Shown: piece after piece, positions 1-8,700 of the stretch
Layout: each line of letters opens with the position of its first letter
Numbering within the stretch: the stretch's first letter is position 1
Source of the DNA: CAZJKE01 sp964546585
GTDB lineage: Bacteria; Planctomycetota; Phycisphaerae; Phycisphaerales; SM1A02
Direction: 5' to 3'
Assembly: GCA_964546585.1 (NCBI GenBank)
Contig: CAZJKE010000002.1
Location: 82,195-146,194, forward strand
Length of the DNA: 64,000 nucleotides
The notes under the pieces: model-generated
The model's database searches: none
Seen by the model: only the letters and a program-made list of their open reading frames with translations
What the model was told of the DNA's origin: nothing
Program-made: the position numbers and the translations under genes

Positions 1-824
1 GGATGAAACGCGGCATTGCCGGAGGCAGGTTCATTGCAATAGACATCCAGACCTGCCCGCAAGCCGCGGTCGCGCACAGCCGCTGCCAGCGCATTCTCAT
101 CGACGATCTTTCCTCGACTCGTGTTGACCAGCGTCGCGCCATCCTTCATTCGCGTGAGAAACGACTTGTCCACCATGTTCTCGGTGTCGGTCGAGGCCGC
201 AACATGAATCGAAACGACATCGGAAACCGCGGCAAGGTCGTGTGGCGTTTCGCAATACTGCACGCCCAGACGCGATGCCTCTTGAGGGGTGAGACTTCTG
301 GACCACGCGGCCACCGGCATGCCGAAAGCAGCTGCCCGGACCGCGACCTCCCTCCCAATGCCGCCCATGCCGAGAATCCCCAGCGTTCGGCCGTACAGGC
401 CGCGAGCCGAGGCAAACTCCTTCTTTCGCCAGCGACCGCCACGAAGATCCGCGACCTGATCTGGAACCCGTCGATCACATGCCAGAATGAGCGCCCAGGC
501 GAGTTCCGCCACAGCGATCGAGTTCCTTCCCGGACAGTTGGCGACAAACACGCCGCGGTCGGACGCCGCAGCCACATCGATCGTGTCATACCCCGCGCCG
601 GCGCGGATGACCAGGCTGAGCCGACTACCCGCATCGAGCATTGCCGCGTCCACTTTGGTCGATCGCACAACGAGAACATGCGGATCAATGTCGGCAATCT
701 CTGCCCGCAGCGCCTCGCCGCTCAGCGATGGATCAAGCCGAACATCGCAGCCCAATTCCTCCAGCTTCTGCCGGCCCGAGGACTGAAACTTGTCGGCGAG
801 AAGAATGACCGTGCCGTCGCTCAT
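1..824 (-). CDS. D-3-phosphoglycerate dehydrogenase-like 2-hydroxyacid dehydrogenase (3' end cut by window edge)
   Basis: NAD-dependent D-2-hydroxyacid dehydrogenase; the closest match by eye is SerA, which oxidises 3-phosphoglycerate in the first step of serine synthesis. About 274 residues are visible. The Rossmann motif GMGGIG lies at residues 152-157. NTSRGKIVDE near 234-243 holds the catalytic Arg, and the Glu of NEP follows near 265. The catalytic His and any regulatory ACT domain would lie beyond position 1. The ATG at 824 is 17 nt after the stop of the phosphatase gene. A TACGAT box sits 7 nt before it, so the gene may have its own leaderless promoter even though it trails the EPS operon. 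Glyoxylate reductase or another family member is possible because the C-terminus is missing. Confidence 0.88.
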   Translation of the reverse strand, partial: MSDGTVILLADKFQSSGRQKLEELGCDVRLDPSLSGEALRAEIADIDPHVLVVRSTKVDAAMLDAGSRLSLVIRAGAGYDTIDVAAASDRGVFVANCPGRNSIAVAELAWALILACDRRVPDQVADLRGGRWRKKEFASARGLYGRTLGILGMGGIGREVAVRAAAFGMPVAAWSRSLTPQEASRLGVQYCETPHDLAAVSDVVSIHVAASTDTENMVDKSFLTRMKDGATLVNTSRGKIVDENALAAAVRDRGLRAGLDVYCNEPASGNAAFH

Positions 825-841
825 TCACGCCATCGTACCAC

Positions 842-1306
842 TCATTTGATTCGTTCGATCAACCGTTCAGAGGCCCGTGCCACCAGAGTCACCACATGCT
901 CGAAACCATCCTCGCCCCCGTAGTAGGGGTCGGGAACCTCCCGCTCGGTGCCCATCTCGACGAATTCCAGAAACAGGTGGGTTCGATCGGCCGGGGCGCC
1001 CATGGCGAGCAATTCGCCGAGGTTGACGTCGTCCATGCACAGAATCAGGTCATGATGATCAAAGTCGTCACCACTGACCTGTCTCGCAGCGCCATCGATG
1101 GCCCATCCAAGGTTTCGGCCAGCAGCCCGCATCCGGCGATCCGGCTTGTCTCCCACATGCCAACCACCGGTACCGGCAGAGTCGATGGCGAAGCGATCGC
1201 CCAGACCCTCTCGCTCGACAATTGCGCGAAAGACACATTCCGCAGTCGGACTTCTGCAAATATTTCCCATGCAAACGAAGAGAATCGATGTGCGATCCGT
1301 GCTCAT
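842..1306 (-). CDS. Low-molecular-weight protein-tyrosine phosphatase (Wzb/Etp-like)
   Basis: Cytoplasmic phosphotyrosine phosphatase of 154 residues, the normal family size. The N-terminal CX5R loop is C12-MGNIC-R18, followed by SP. The general-acid Asp lies in DPYYGG near residue 121. In Wzb/Wzc systems this enzyme dephosphorylates the tyrosine autokinase that controls polysaccharide chain length. Here it lies in the same operon as a Wzc-like protein (3531-5711), which supports that role. Its ATG overlaps the stop of the upstream transferase gene by 4 nt (ATGA), indicating translational coupling. The Wzc-like kinase lacks its Walker A lysine, so the actual substrate is uncertain. Confidence 0.93.
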   Translation of the reverse strand: MSTDRTSILFVCMGNICRSPTAECVFRAIVEREGLGDRFAIDSAGTGGWHVGDKPDRRMRAAGRNLGWAIDGAARQVSGDDFDHHDLILCMDDVNLGELLAMGAPADRTHLFLEFVEMGTEREVPDPYYGGEDGFEHVVTLVARASERLIERIK

Positions 1307-2535
1307 GCTTCACCATGCCGCCGCGCGGATCGCACGGCAATGAAACCGACGCCGCCAAAGAGTACGGCCGCCACGAAGTAGATCAACCACGCGCCAACAC
1401 CGCCGGTCAGGTGAAGTCTTGCGACGAAAATGCCCAACACAGCAAAGGCCGCCGAGAGCAGGTACAGCGACAGGACCGTTTTCTTCACAGTGCCGAGTTT
1501 GCGCTTCAGGATGTGATGAATGTGGTTGCTGTCCGGCTCCGACATGGGTTTCCCCGCGATCTTGCGGCGGATGATCGCAAGCGCTGTATCCATGATGGGA
1601 ACCGCAAAAATGATCAACCCGGCCACGACATAATGTGTATGTCCTCGCTCGCCAAGCATGAGGATCATCACCACGCACAAGTACCCGAACAAGAGACTGC
1701 CCGTGTCCCCCAAAAAAATCGACGCCTGGTTGAAGTTGTATATGAGAAACCCGAGCGACGCCCCAAGAACCGCAAGCGGCAGCATGATTCGAACGCCGTC
1801 GAGCGTAACACCGTCGCCGCCCTGATCACCGAAGGCGTCTACCGGCATCGCCTCCCGCAGGCGATCCACCACATCGGGCGTCAATGACATCGCGAGCATC
1901 AACCCGAGAACCAGAAATGCGGCCGCGGTAATGGCAACGATGCCGGAGAGGAGTCCGTCCAGCCCGTCAATCAGGTTGGCGGCGTTGCACCCCCCGAGCA
2001 CGAAGATGGCGATGACCGCAGTACCAAGCCAGTAGACGACATCGAAGTTGAAATCCGTTCCTGGGATGGGAAAGACGATGTCCCGCGTGCCAAACACGCC
2101 GTTGCAGAACCCTGCCGCCACCTTTGTTCCGACATCCTCGATCGCCAACGCCGCCGCCGCCACGAGTTGACCGGCCGTCTTGAGCCATGGGTCCCAACCG
2201 AGCGCATCGTCGGCAAAGCCCGTGAACGCAATCGCCAACATGCCAAGGATGATGGCCGTTGGCACAGGCTGGAATGCAAGCGGTGACTTGGAGATGAGCG
2301 CCGAGGAGGTGGCAATGCCCGCCAGAACGGCAACAAGCACCGCCACACCGCCGAGGTATGCAATGGGCTTTCGGTGAATCTTCCGTGACTCATCCGGATG
2401 GTCGACCACGCCAGTTGCGTGGGCAACCTTCCTCGCAACTGGTGTGGCAATGACCGCAACGACAAAGGACACTGCCAGCACCGGCCAGTAGAGCCCGAGC
2501 AACTGCAGCCAGGTGAATTCGCCGACGGTCAGCAT
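1303..2535 (-). CDS. Undecaprenyl-phosphate sugar-1-phosphate transferase, WecA/TagO/MraY family
   Basis: Integral membrane enzyme (410 residues, about ten to eleven hydrophobic segments) that should move a HexNAc-1-phosphate from its UDP-sugar to undecaprenyl phosphate, the first step of lipid-linked polysaccharide synthesis. Family signatures are visible: DHPDESRKIH with a following GG near residue 42, NAANLIDGLDG near 185, FLGDTGS near 275, and the HIHHIL histidine motif near 340 typical of WecA/TagO rather than MraY. The ATG at 2535 overlaps the end of the epimerase gene by 7 nt. The stop overlaps the phosphatase start by 4 nt. This makes it the likely priming enzyme of the EPS operon. 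The exact sugar cannot be read from sequence. Confidence 0.94.
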   Translation of the reverse strand: MLTVGEFTWLQLLGLYWPVLAVSFVVAVIATPVARKVAHATGVVDHPDESRKIHRKPIAYLGGVAVLVAVLAGIATSSALISKSPLAFQPVPTAIILGMLAIAFTGFADDALGWDPWLKTAGQLVAAAALAIEDVGTKVAAGFCNGVFGTRDIVFPIPGTDFNFDVVYWLGTAVIAIFVLGGCNAANLIDGLDGLLSGIVAITAAAFLVLGLMLAMSLTPDVVDRLREAMPVDAFGDQGGDGVTLDGVRIMLPLAVLGASLGFLIYNFNQASIFLGDTGSLLFGYLCVVMILMLGERGHTHYVVAGLIIFAVPIMDTALAIIRRKIAGKPMSEPDSNHIHHILKRKLGTVKKTVLSLYLLSAAFAVLGIFVARLHLTGGVGAWLIYFVAAVLFGGVGFIAVRSARRHGEA

Positions 2536-3500
2536 TGGTTCCCCGCCGACATGCCTGCAGCAACCGAGCGAATCGTCGCCTCAAGCGGTGTTTCCGGTAC
2601 GCACCCGAGCAATGCTCGACACTTGGAGAGATCGGGTCGGCGATCGCGAAGATCTTCGAACCCCTCGCCGTAGACCTCCGCAACGGCATGGTGTTCGATT
2701 GTTGACCGGCTGCCGAGGACTGCAACAACAAGCCGAGCAAGATCGTTGATGGAAATCGGCCGATCACTTCCGACATTGACAACCTGACCACGGCATTCGT
2801 CGTTCGCCATCATCGACAACAGCATCGGGACGACATCGCCGACATCCGCGAAACAGCGGGTCTGTTCGCCGTCGCCGTGAACGACCAATGGTTCTCCCGC
2901 AAGGGCGGCGGCGACGAACCGGGGGACCACCATGCCCCAGCGTCCGCGTTGCCGCGGGCCGATCGTGTTGAACAGCCTGGCAATTCGCACCGGCACGCCC
3001 CGCTCGCGATGCCACGCAACCGCGAGGTGTTCGTCAACCGCCTTCGAGCAGCCATAGCACCAGCGGGAATGCGTGGTCGGACCGAAGACCAGGTCTGCAT
3101 CTTCGCAATAGGGAAGTTCGTCCGACTTTCCGTAGACCTCGCTGGTTGATGTGATGAGAACAGACGCATCACTTGCCGCACCGAACTCGAGAATGCTCAC
3201 GGTCTCCAAGATGTTTGTTTCAATGGTGCGAATCGGTTCGTCCACGACAAGCATCACACCCACCGTCGCGGCAAGGTGATGAATCTCGTCAAACGATGCG
3301 TCAAGCCCAGTGATTCCTTCGGTCACGGATGCTTCGATGAAGTGAATCTCATCCGCAACGGCGGAGAGGTTGGAAAGAAGGCCGGTCGAGAGATCATCCA
3401 GAACCGTAACAGCGGCGCCATCGCCCACGAGTCGCTCTACGAGGTGCGACCCGATGAACCCTGCACCACCGGTCACCAGAATGCGGCGGCGATCTTTCAT
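2529..3500 (-). CDS. NAD-dependent nucleotide-sugar epimerase/dehydratase (extended SDR)
   Basis: Extended short-chain dehydrogenase of 323 residues acting on a nucleotide sugar. The N-terminal NAD-binding motif GGAGFIGSH spans about residues 11-19. The catalytic Thr/Ser lies in STSEVYG near 118-124, and the YGCSK pair (Tyr149, Lys153) matches YxxxK. It is probably a UDP-glucose 4-epimerase or a UDP-glucuronate decarboxylase/dehydratase relative; sequence inspection does not separate these. It sits between the Wzc-like and WecA-like genes and overlaps the latter by 7 nt, so it most likely makes a sugar donor for the polysaccharide of this operon. Confidence 0.9.
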   Translation of the reverse strand: MKDRRRILVTGGAGFIGSHLVERLVGDGAAVTVLDDLSTGLLSNLSAVADEIHFIEASVTEGITGLDASFDEIHHLAATVGVMLVVDEPIRTIETNILETVSILEFGAASDASVLITSTSEVYGKSDELPYCEDADLVFGPTTHSRWCYGCSKAVDEHLAVAWHRERGVPVRIARLFNTIGPRQRGRWGMVVPRFVAAALAGEPLVVHGDGEQTRCFADVGDVVPMLLSMMANDECRGQVVNVGSDRPISINDLARLVVAVLGSRSTIEHHAVAEVYGEGFEDLRDRRPDLSKCRALLGCVPETPLEATIRSVAAGMSAGNQC

Positions 3501-3530
3501 CGGTTCACATCATCTCCGATCCTAGAAGGT

Positions 3531-5711
3531 TCACTCGTCCTGATCGGATTCGATGTATCTGGTCATGACGCGGTAATTCTTGCGGAGATACCCGCCGGCC
3601 GTGCCGTGCGTGCTGTTCAGCGTCACGCCCAGTACCTCGCCGCGGCTCTCGGACAGTTCTCTGAGTACCCGGGCGATCAAGCCGCGATCATCCCGGTCGG
3701 CTCTCGCCACGAGCGACACTGCATCAACCCTGTTGGCAAGGAGCATTGCATCACCGGCAACGATGGAAGGCGGCGCGTCGATCATGACCAGATCGTAGGC
3801 GTCGCGGAGTTGGGCGAAGATGCTGACCATCCGTTCGCTTCCCAGTCGATCGAAGATCCGATTCGCTGGCGTGCCCGCCGAAATGACATCGATGCCGCTG
3901 GCCGAGTGCTGTACGACTTCGCCGAGGCTGACGGTTCCGGCAAGAAGATCACCGACACCAGGAGCAGCGTCATCAAGATCGAAGACCGTGGCCAGTCGTG
4001 GGCGTCTGAAGTTACAGTCAACCACAACCACCGACCGCCCTGCCAGCGCAGCCGAGGCTGCGAAGTCGGACAGCACAGTGGTCGTGCCAGCCTCCGGCGC
4101 GGCGGACAGAAGGAGGAGCGTTTGATGTCCTGAGGTGGACATGGACCGCGCAGCTGTCGCCCATGCTTGACGGCAGGACTCGGCAAATGCACCTTGCCCA
4201 CTGTGGAGCACCGCCAGTTCGGCTTCCTCCAGTCCGGAGGGATCCTCCTCCACATCAGGCAAGACGCCGACAATGCGGGCACCGGGAATGATCATGACAT
4301 CGCTTGCAGATCGAATCTTCTGGTCGGTCATTTCCCGCAGAAAAACGATGCCGACGAACGCACCGGCCAGCAGGGCAACTCCTGCTGGGACCATGAGTTC
4401 CAGTCGTGGGAACGACTTCTTGCGAGGCTCCAAGGCCGGTCCGGTCTGCCGTACGCGGCTTGCATCCGCCCGTAGTTGCATCATCCGAACGCTCGTCAAG
4501 AGCGTTGCGGTTTCATCCTGTTGCTGCTCCAGCTGGGTTCGCGTGGAGATCATGTGTTCGAACTGCGACTGATCTGCAGCAAGATCCCGCAGCATGCCGT
4601 CCTTGGACTCGAGTTCAGTCTCCGTCTGTTCCAACACTCGCATCAACTGATCTCGTTGATCGGAGAGTTCCTTGAGTCTGGCGTTGAGGTTGCGGCGAGT
4701 GATCTGCTCGATCTTGGACTCGATCTGATCTTCCGTCGCCCGCACCGCGATTTCGGCATCCTTGACCTGTGGATGTGATGCTGCAAGTCGGTCCCGCAGG
4801 CCTCGCAACCGGGACTCCAGGGCTTCGAGTGTCTGCATCTGGCGATATACGACTGGGTCCCGCTCCGCCTCAAGCCGATCTTCCATCGTCGACTCCATGG
4901 TCCCTTCCAACTTGGCGGCCGTCTGCAGGTAACTTGTCTGGATCGTACTGAGCGAGGTACGCGTTGCAGTCAGACTCTCCGTAAGCCGCTGAATTTCAAA
5001 CATGGTGGCCGAGAATCTGGTGTCGTCCAGCGTTGTGATGCCTCGCTGTCGAATGAAGTTCTGAATCTCGTCGTTCTGGTCCTGCAGTGCCAGCCGGATT
5101 CTCTGCCCCTCCTTTTCAAAGAGATCCTTGTTGTTGTTGAAGATCTCGTTATCGAGTTTCCTCACTCTGTTCAGATACGCAATGGCGATGGTGTTCAGCA
5201 CGATGGGTACATCCGCGGCGCGGTGCGCTGACCATCTGATGCCGTAGAGATTCGTGCCGCGAATGATCGGCGTACGAATCTCCTCCTCAAGAACATCCAC
5301 CGCGTCATCCACCAGCAGCGTTCCAGTCATGGGGTCCGTGAACTGCTGTAGCCATTCGGTCTTCCGCATCGAGACATCCTCGACCGCCTCGGTCAGGATG
5401 CTCCGATCCTTCAGAAGGTGCGTCTGTGTGGCGGCCACCCGCGCCACCATCTTGTCATCGGAGGTATCCACCGTTCCGACATCCGTTGCCTCGCCCAGTC
5501 CCGGGCGAACCTCGAAGAGCAACTCGGCTGTGTAGAGCGGATACATGCGAGAGAAGAGGAAGAAGGCGCCGACGCCGACCATGCCTCCGAGGATGCCCCA
5601 GATGGGGATGCCCTTCCAATGCCGTCGGAGCACCCGCATGGGATCGATTGCCCGCCCTTTGGGCATGGGGCGATTGGTGCGAGCCGGGAGCCGTGTCTGT
5701 GTTGCTGCCAT
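3531..5711 (-). CDS. Wzc-like polysaccharide co-polymerase with degenerate BY-kinase domain
   Basis: About 726 residues in the usual Wzc layout: an N-terminal membrane segment near 33-53, a Wzz domain, long coiled-coil stretches through about 200-400, a second membrane segment near 440-460, and a C-terminal P-loop kinase domain. These proteins control polysaccharide length and export across the envelope. Walker B reads VMIDAPPS, and a small C-terminal tyrosine cluster (YLRKNYRVMTRY) is present. The Walker A position reads SAAPEAGTTTVL, so the invariant GK(S/T) lysine is replaced by Thr. The A' motif is VVDCNFRRPR, with Asn for the second Asp. ATP binding or kinase activity may be weak or lost. 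The ATG at 5711 is preferred over the TTG one codon upstream. Confidence 0.88.
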   Translation of the reverse strand: MAATQTRLPARTNRPMPKGRAIDPMRVLRRHWKGIPIWGILGGMVGVGAFFLFSRMYPLYTAELLFEVRPGLGEATDVGTVDTSDDKMVARVAATQTHLLKDRSILTEAVEDVSMRKTEWLQQFTDPMTGTLLVDDAVDVLEEEIRTPIIRGTNLYGIRWSAHRAADVPIVLNTIAIAYLNRVRKLDNEIFNNNKDLFEKEGQRIRLALQDQNDEIQNFIRQRGITTLDDTRFSATMFEIQRLTESLTATRTSLSTIQTSYLQTAAKLEGTMESTMEDRLEAERDPVVYRQMQTLEALESRLRGLRDRLAASHPQVKDAEIAVRATEDQIESKIEQITRRNLNARLKELSDQRDQLMRVLEQTETELESKDGMLRDLAADQSQFEHMISTRTQLEQQQDETATLLTSVRMMQLRADASRVRQTGPALEPRKKSFPRLELMVPAGVALLAGAFVGIVFLREMTDQKIRSASDVMIIPGARIVGVLPDVEEDPSGLEEAELAVLHSGQGAFAESCRQAWATAARSMSTSGHQTLLLLSAAPEAGTTTVLSDFAASAALAGRSVVVVDCNFRRPRLATVFDLDDAAPGVGDLLAGTVSLGEVVQHSASGIDVISAGTPANRIFDRLGSERMVSIFAQLRDAYDLVMIDAPPSIVAGDAMLLANRVDAVSLVARADRDDRGLIARVLRELSESRGEVLGVTLNSTHGTAGGYLRKNYRVMTRYIESDQDE

Positions 5712-5744
5712 CAAAGTTCTCTCGCTACAGGCGTGTTGCCAGGA

Positions 5745-8700
5745 TCAGTCACCGACAGCCGCCTGCGCATTGCGAATATCGTCCTCAAGGCGGCGAATGC
5801 TGTTCCGGGAATATGAATCCGTGGCAAGATCCTCGGCGAGCCGAAGCGTATTGATGGCCTCTTCAGCCTTGCCACGATCACTAAGTGCCTGTGCCAAATG
5901 CATATACGCGTTCATGGTTGGTTCCCGGGCAATCGACCGGTTCAGGAATTCCTCTCCCTTGCCAGGGCGGCCGGACCGCACATAACTCCAGCCAAGGGCG
6001 TCGAGTACTTCGGCCGATCGTGGCTTCTGGCTTCGAGCACGCTCGGCCAGCGGAACGGCCCGGTCAGCCTCTTCCAGGCTCCCCGCATAGAGCACGGCGA
6101 GCCTCGCGAGCGCCTCGGCATTGGTGGGATCAATCTGCACCAGGAAGCTCAGTGTGTCAGCGGCGCGGCGGTCGTCGCCGGTCCGGTGATACAGCGTGGC
6201 AACGGTGTCGAGCACGGAGGGGAACCTCGGAGCGAGCGATGCCGCTTTCTGAGCGATGGGCAGCGCCTTGGCGGGCTGGTCCAAATACACGCCGACGATG
6301 TATGCGTAATTATTCAGGAACGCAGGGTTGTCGGGGTAGGCGTCCACAAGTTCGGCGAACGCATCGCTTCCCTCCTGATACCGCTCCGCCTCAACCAGAT
6401 ACGCACCCCGCGTTGCCAAGAGCGTCGCGTGCTCCGCCGTTCCCTGTTGGAGCGTAGGTAACACATCGTCGATCAACTGCACCGCGCGATCGACATGTTC
6501 GGCCCCGTAGGATTTCCAGAGGAGCGCGAGGCCGGCAATGTCCCTTGCGTCCGCGTTGCCCGCGAGAACGCCGTGAGCAAAGGCTTCCGCTTCCGAAGGA
6601 TCCTCGGGGAACAGGACGCGGAGATCGGCATACCAGTCCATGAGCGCACTGGAAGCGATCCACTTGTTCTCAATTGCCTCCCGGTAACGACCATAGGTGG
6701 CGGTCATGACCTGCAACGCATCTCGCTGCCGGCCCAGCCCATGAAGGGCTTTCGCCTCGATCACCCCTGCAACTGGAGGTTGCCCAACGCCCGAACCATC
6801 GATCGCGGCCAATACATCCTGCCACGGCCACGGTTCCGAAGTTCGGGTGACCTCATCGATCTTGCCCAGCACCCGAGATGACTGATTCCGTGCATAGGCC
6901 TCCAAATAAGGTGGTAGAACTTTCACCGGTTCTCCCGATGCGCGATTCAGGAGATCGCCGAGCCGCTCATGCCATGTCGCATCGGCAGAGTCGACCGCGA
7001 TGCCGCCGCGGGCAGCGGCAATTGCTTTCTCCAAATCGTCTGCGTCAAGATGGCCGTCGATCAGTCGTTGACGAATGGCGATCGATCCGGGCACGCGAAC
7101 CAGGAACCGGTCCATGTCATCGATAGCGCGGCGCAGCTGCCCGTCGGCTTGCAGTACATCCGCTTGCACAACGGCCAGTGCTTCTGAAGTGTCGTTCTCG
7201 TCAGTGCCCTGCGCAATGATGTCCAATGACTCTTCGAGTAGTTCTCGGTCCTGTGTCGTCCAGTATTCGTTCAGCAAACTTCGAGCGAGCCGGACATGGG
7301 GCACGGGGTTGGAAGGATCTGCCGCAATGGCGACTTCGAGAGCCGCCCGGTAGTTCGTCAATGCTTCTCTGGCATCCTCCGTCTTTCCTTGTGCGAGCAG
7401 CATCTCACTGCGACCGCGTTCGACGAGGGCCCGAAGCATCGCCGTGCTGTATCGCGTGTTCGTGCCCCGCATGCCTTCGATGGCGGATTCGGCCGCGTCG
7501 AACTGCTGGCTGCGAGCGAGGGACTCAACCCATCGACCGTGCAGTGTGGGATCCCCGCTGGCCTCGACCGCCAGGCGGAGAAACTCCGTGGCTTTCGAGT
7601 GCTGTCCGCTGACATAGTAGAGCGTGCCCAGTGCGGCATCGATACGGCGATCCTCGCCCTGCTCCTCTCTGGCTTCTGTCAGAATCGCAACCGCCTGCGG
7701 CATTCGCCCGCTTCCCCGCAGAAAATCGGCTGCTGCAATGACGGCGATTTCATGGTCCGACTTCGACGACCGTCCCGCGACGAAAGCGTCGAGTACCGCC
7801 GATGCGTCATCAAGTTGCCCACGATCGCGGAGGATTTCCGCCCGCAGAATCGCCGTGATCAGGTCCGGGTCCGGCGTCTTTGCGGCCGTCGCGAGGATCT
7901 CGCTCACCGTGTCATTCCACTGCGCCTTGACCTCCCCAATCACATTGGCCTTCTGGGACCGCGACATGCGTACCCACGACCGCTGGGAGAATCGCTCTTG
8001 ACCATTCGCGCCGAGCATCATCTCCCGTGTGGGCTCCATGGAGAGCAACAACTTCGCATACCGAAGGCTGTTTTCTCGATCCAGCGGGTTTCGCTGATTG
8101 CGTTGTCGGCGGATCCCCAAGACAGCAGCCCGATCACCGTGTTTCGATTCAACTTCCAACCAAGCGGAGTCAATCATTCGGTCCATGGGGAACTGTTGGT
8201 GCGCAGTCTGAAGGACCCGGAGCAAACGCTGCGGTTCTGTTTCAACCTTGAGCATCGCCCCGACATACCTCTGTACATTCTGGAGGTCGGTGGGCGTCAA
8301 TCGGTACGCTTCCGTGTACGCCTCAAGGGCGCCAATGGCGTTCCCTCTGGCGTCCTCGACAATCCCCTTGAGACGCCACCCAGCGGAGTCAAAGGGCATG
8401 TTCTCTGTCATCTCGCGAGCACCGGCAAGGGCGAGGTCAGCGAACTTCTCAAAGTTTGCGTCGTCACCGCGGTTTCTTGCAGCCACTGCTCGAGCAAGAT
8501 CGAGTTTTACCTTTGCCAGCATGCTCCCCGCATTGCCGGCGCGGCCGCTGCCGAGTGATGGGATCAAGGCCTCCGCAGCATCAAAGTCGCCATCGGCAAT
8601 TGCCTGTTCAAACTGCACCACGACCAATGCAGTATTCGATCCCCCTTTGGCGGCAGCTTGTTCCTGAAATCGTTTGCTCTCTGCACGCGCCCGCGTCGCG

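Noticed and set aside
3..923. Long plus-strand open frame of about 306 codons at the left edge
   Set aside because: It is the antisense shadow of the SerA-like and phosphatase genes, whose minus-strand proteins have clear family motifs.
7296..8558. 420-codon plus-strand frame inside the TPR gene
   Set aside because: Antisense to a repeat-rich gene; no start signal and no recognisable domain.
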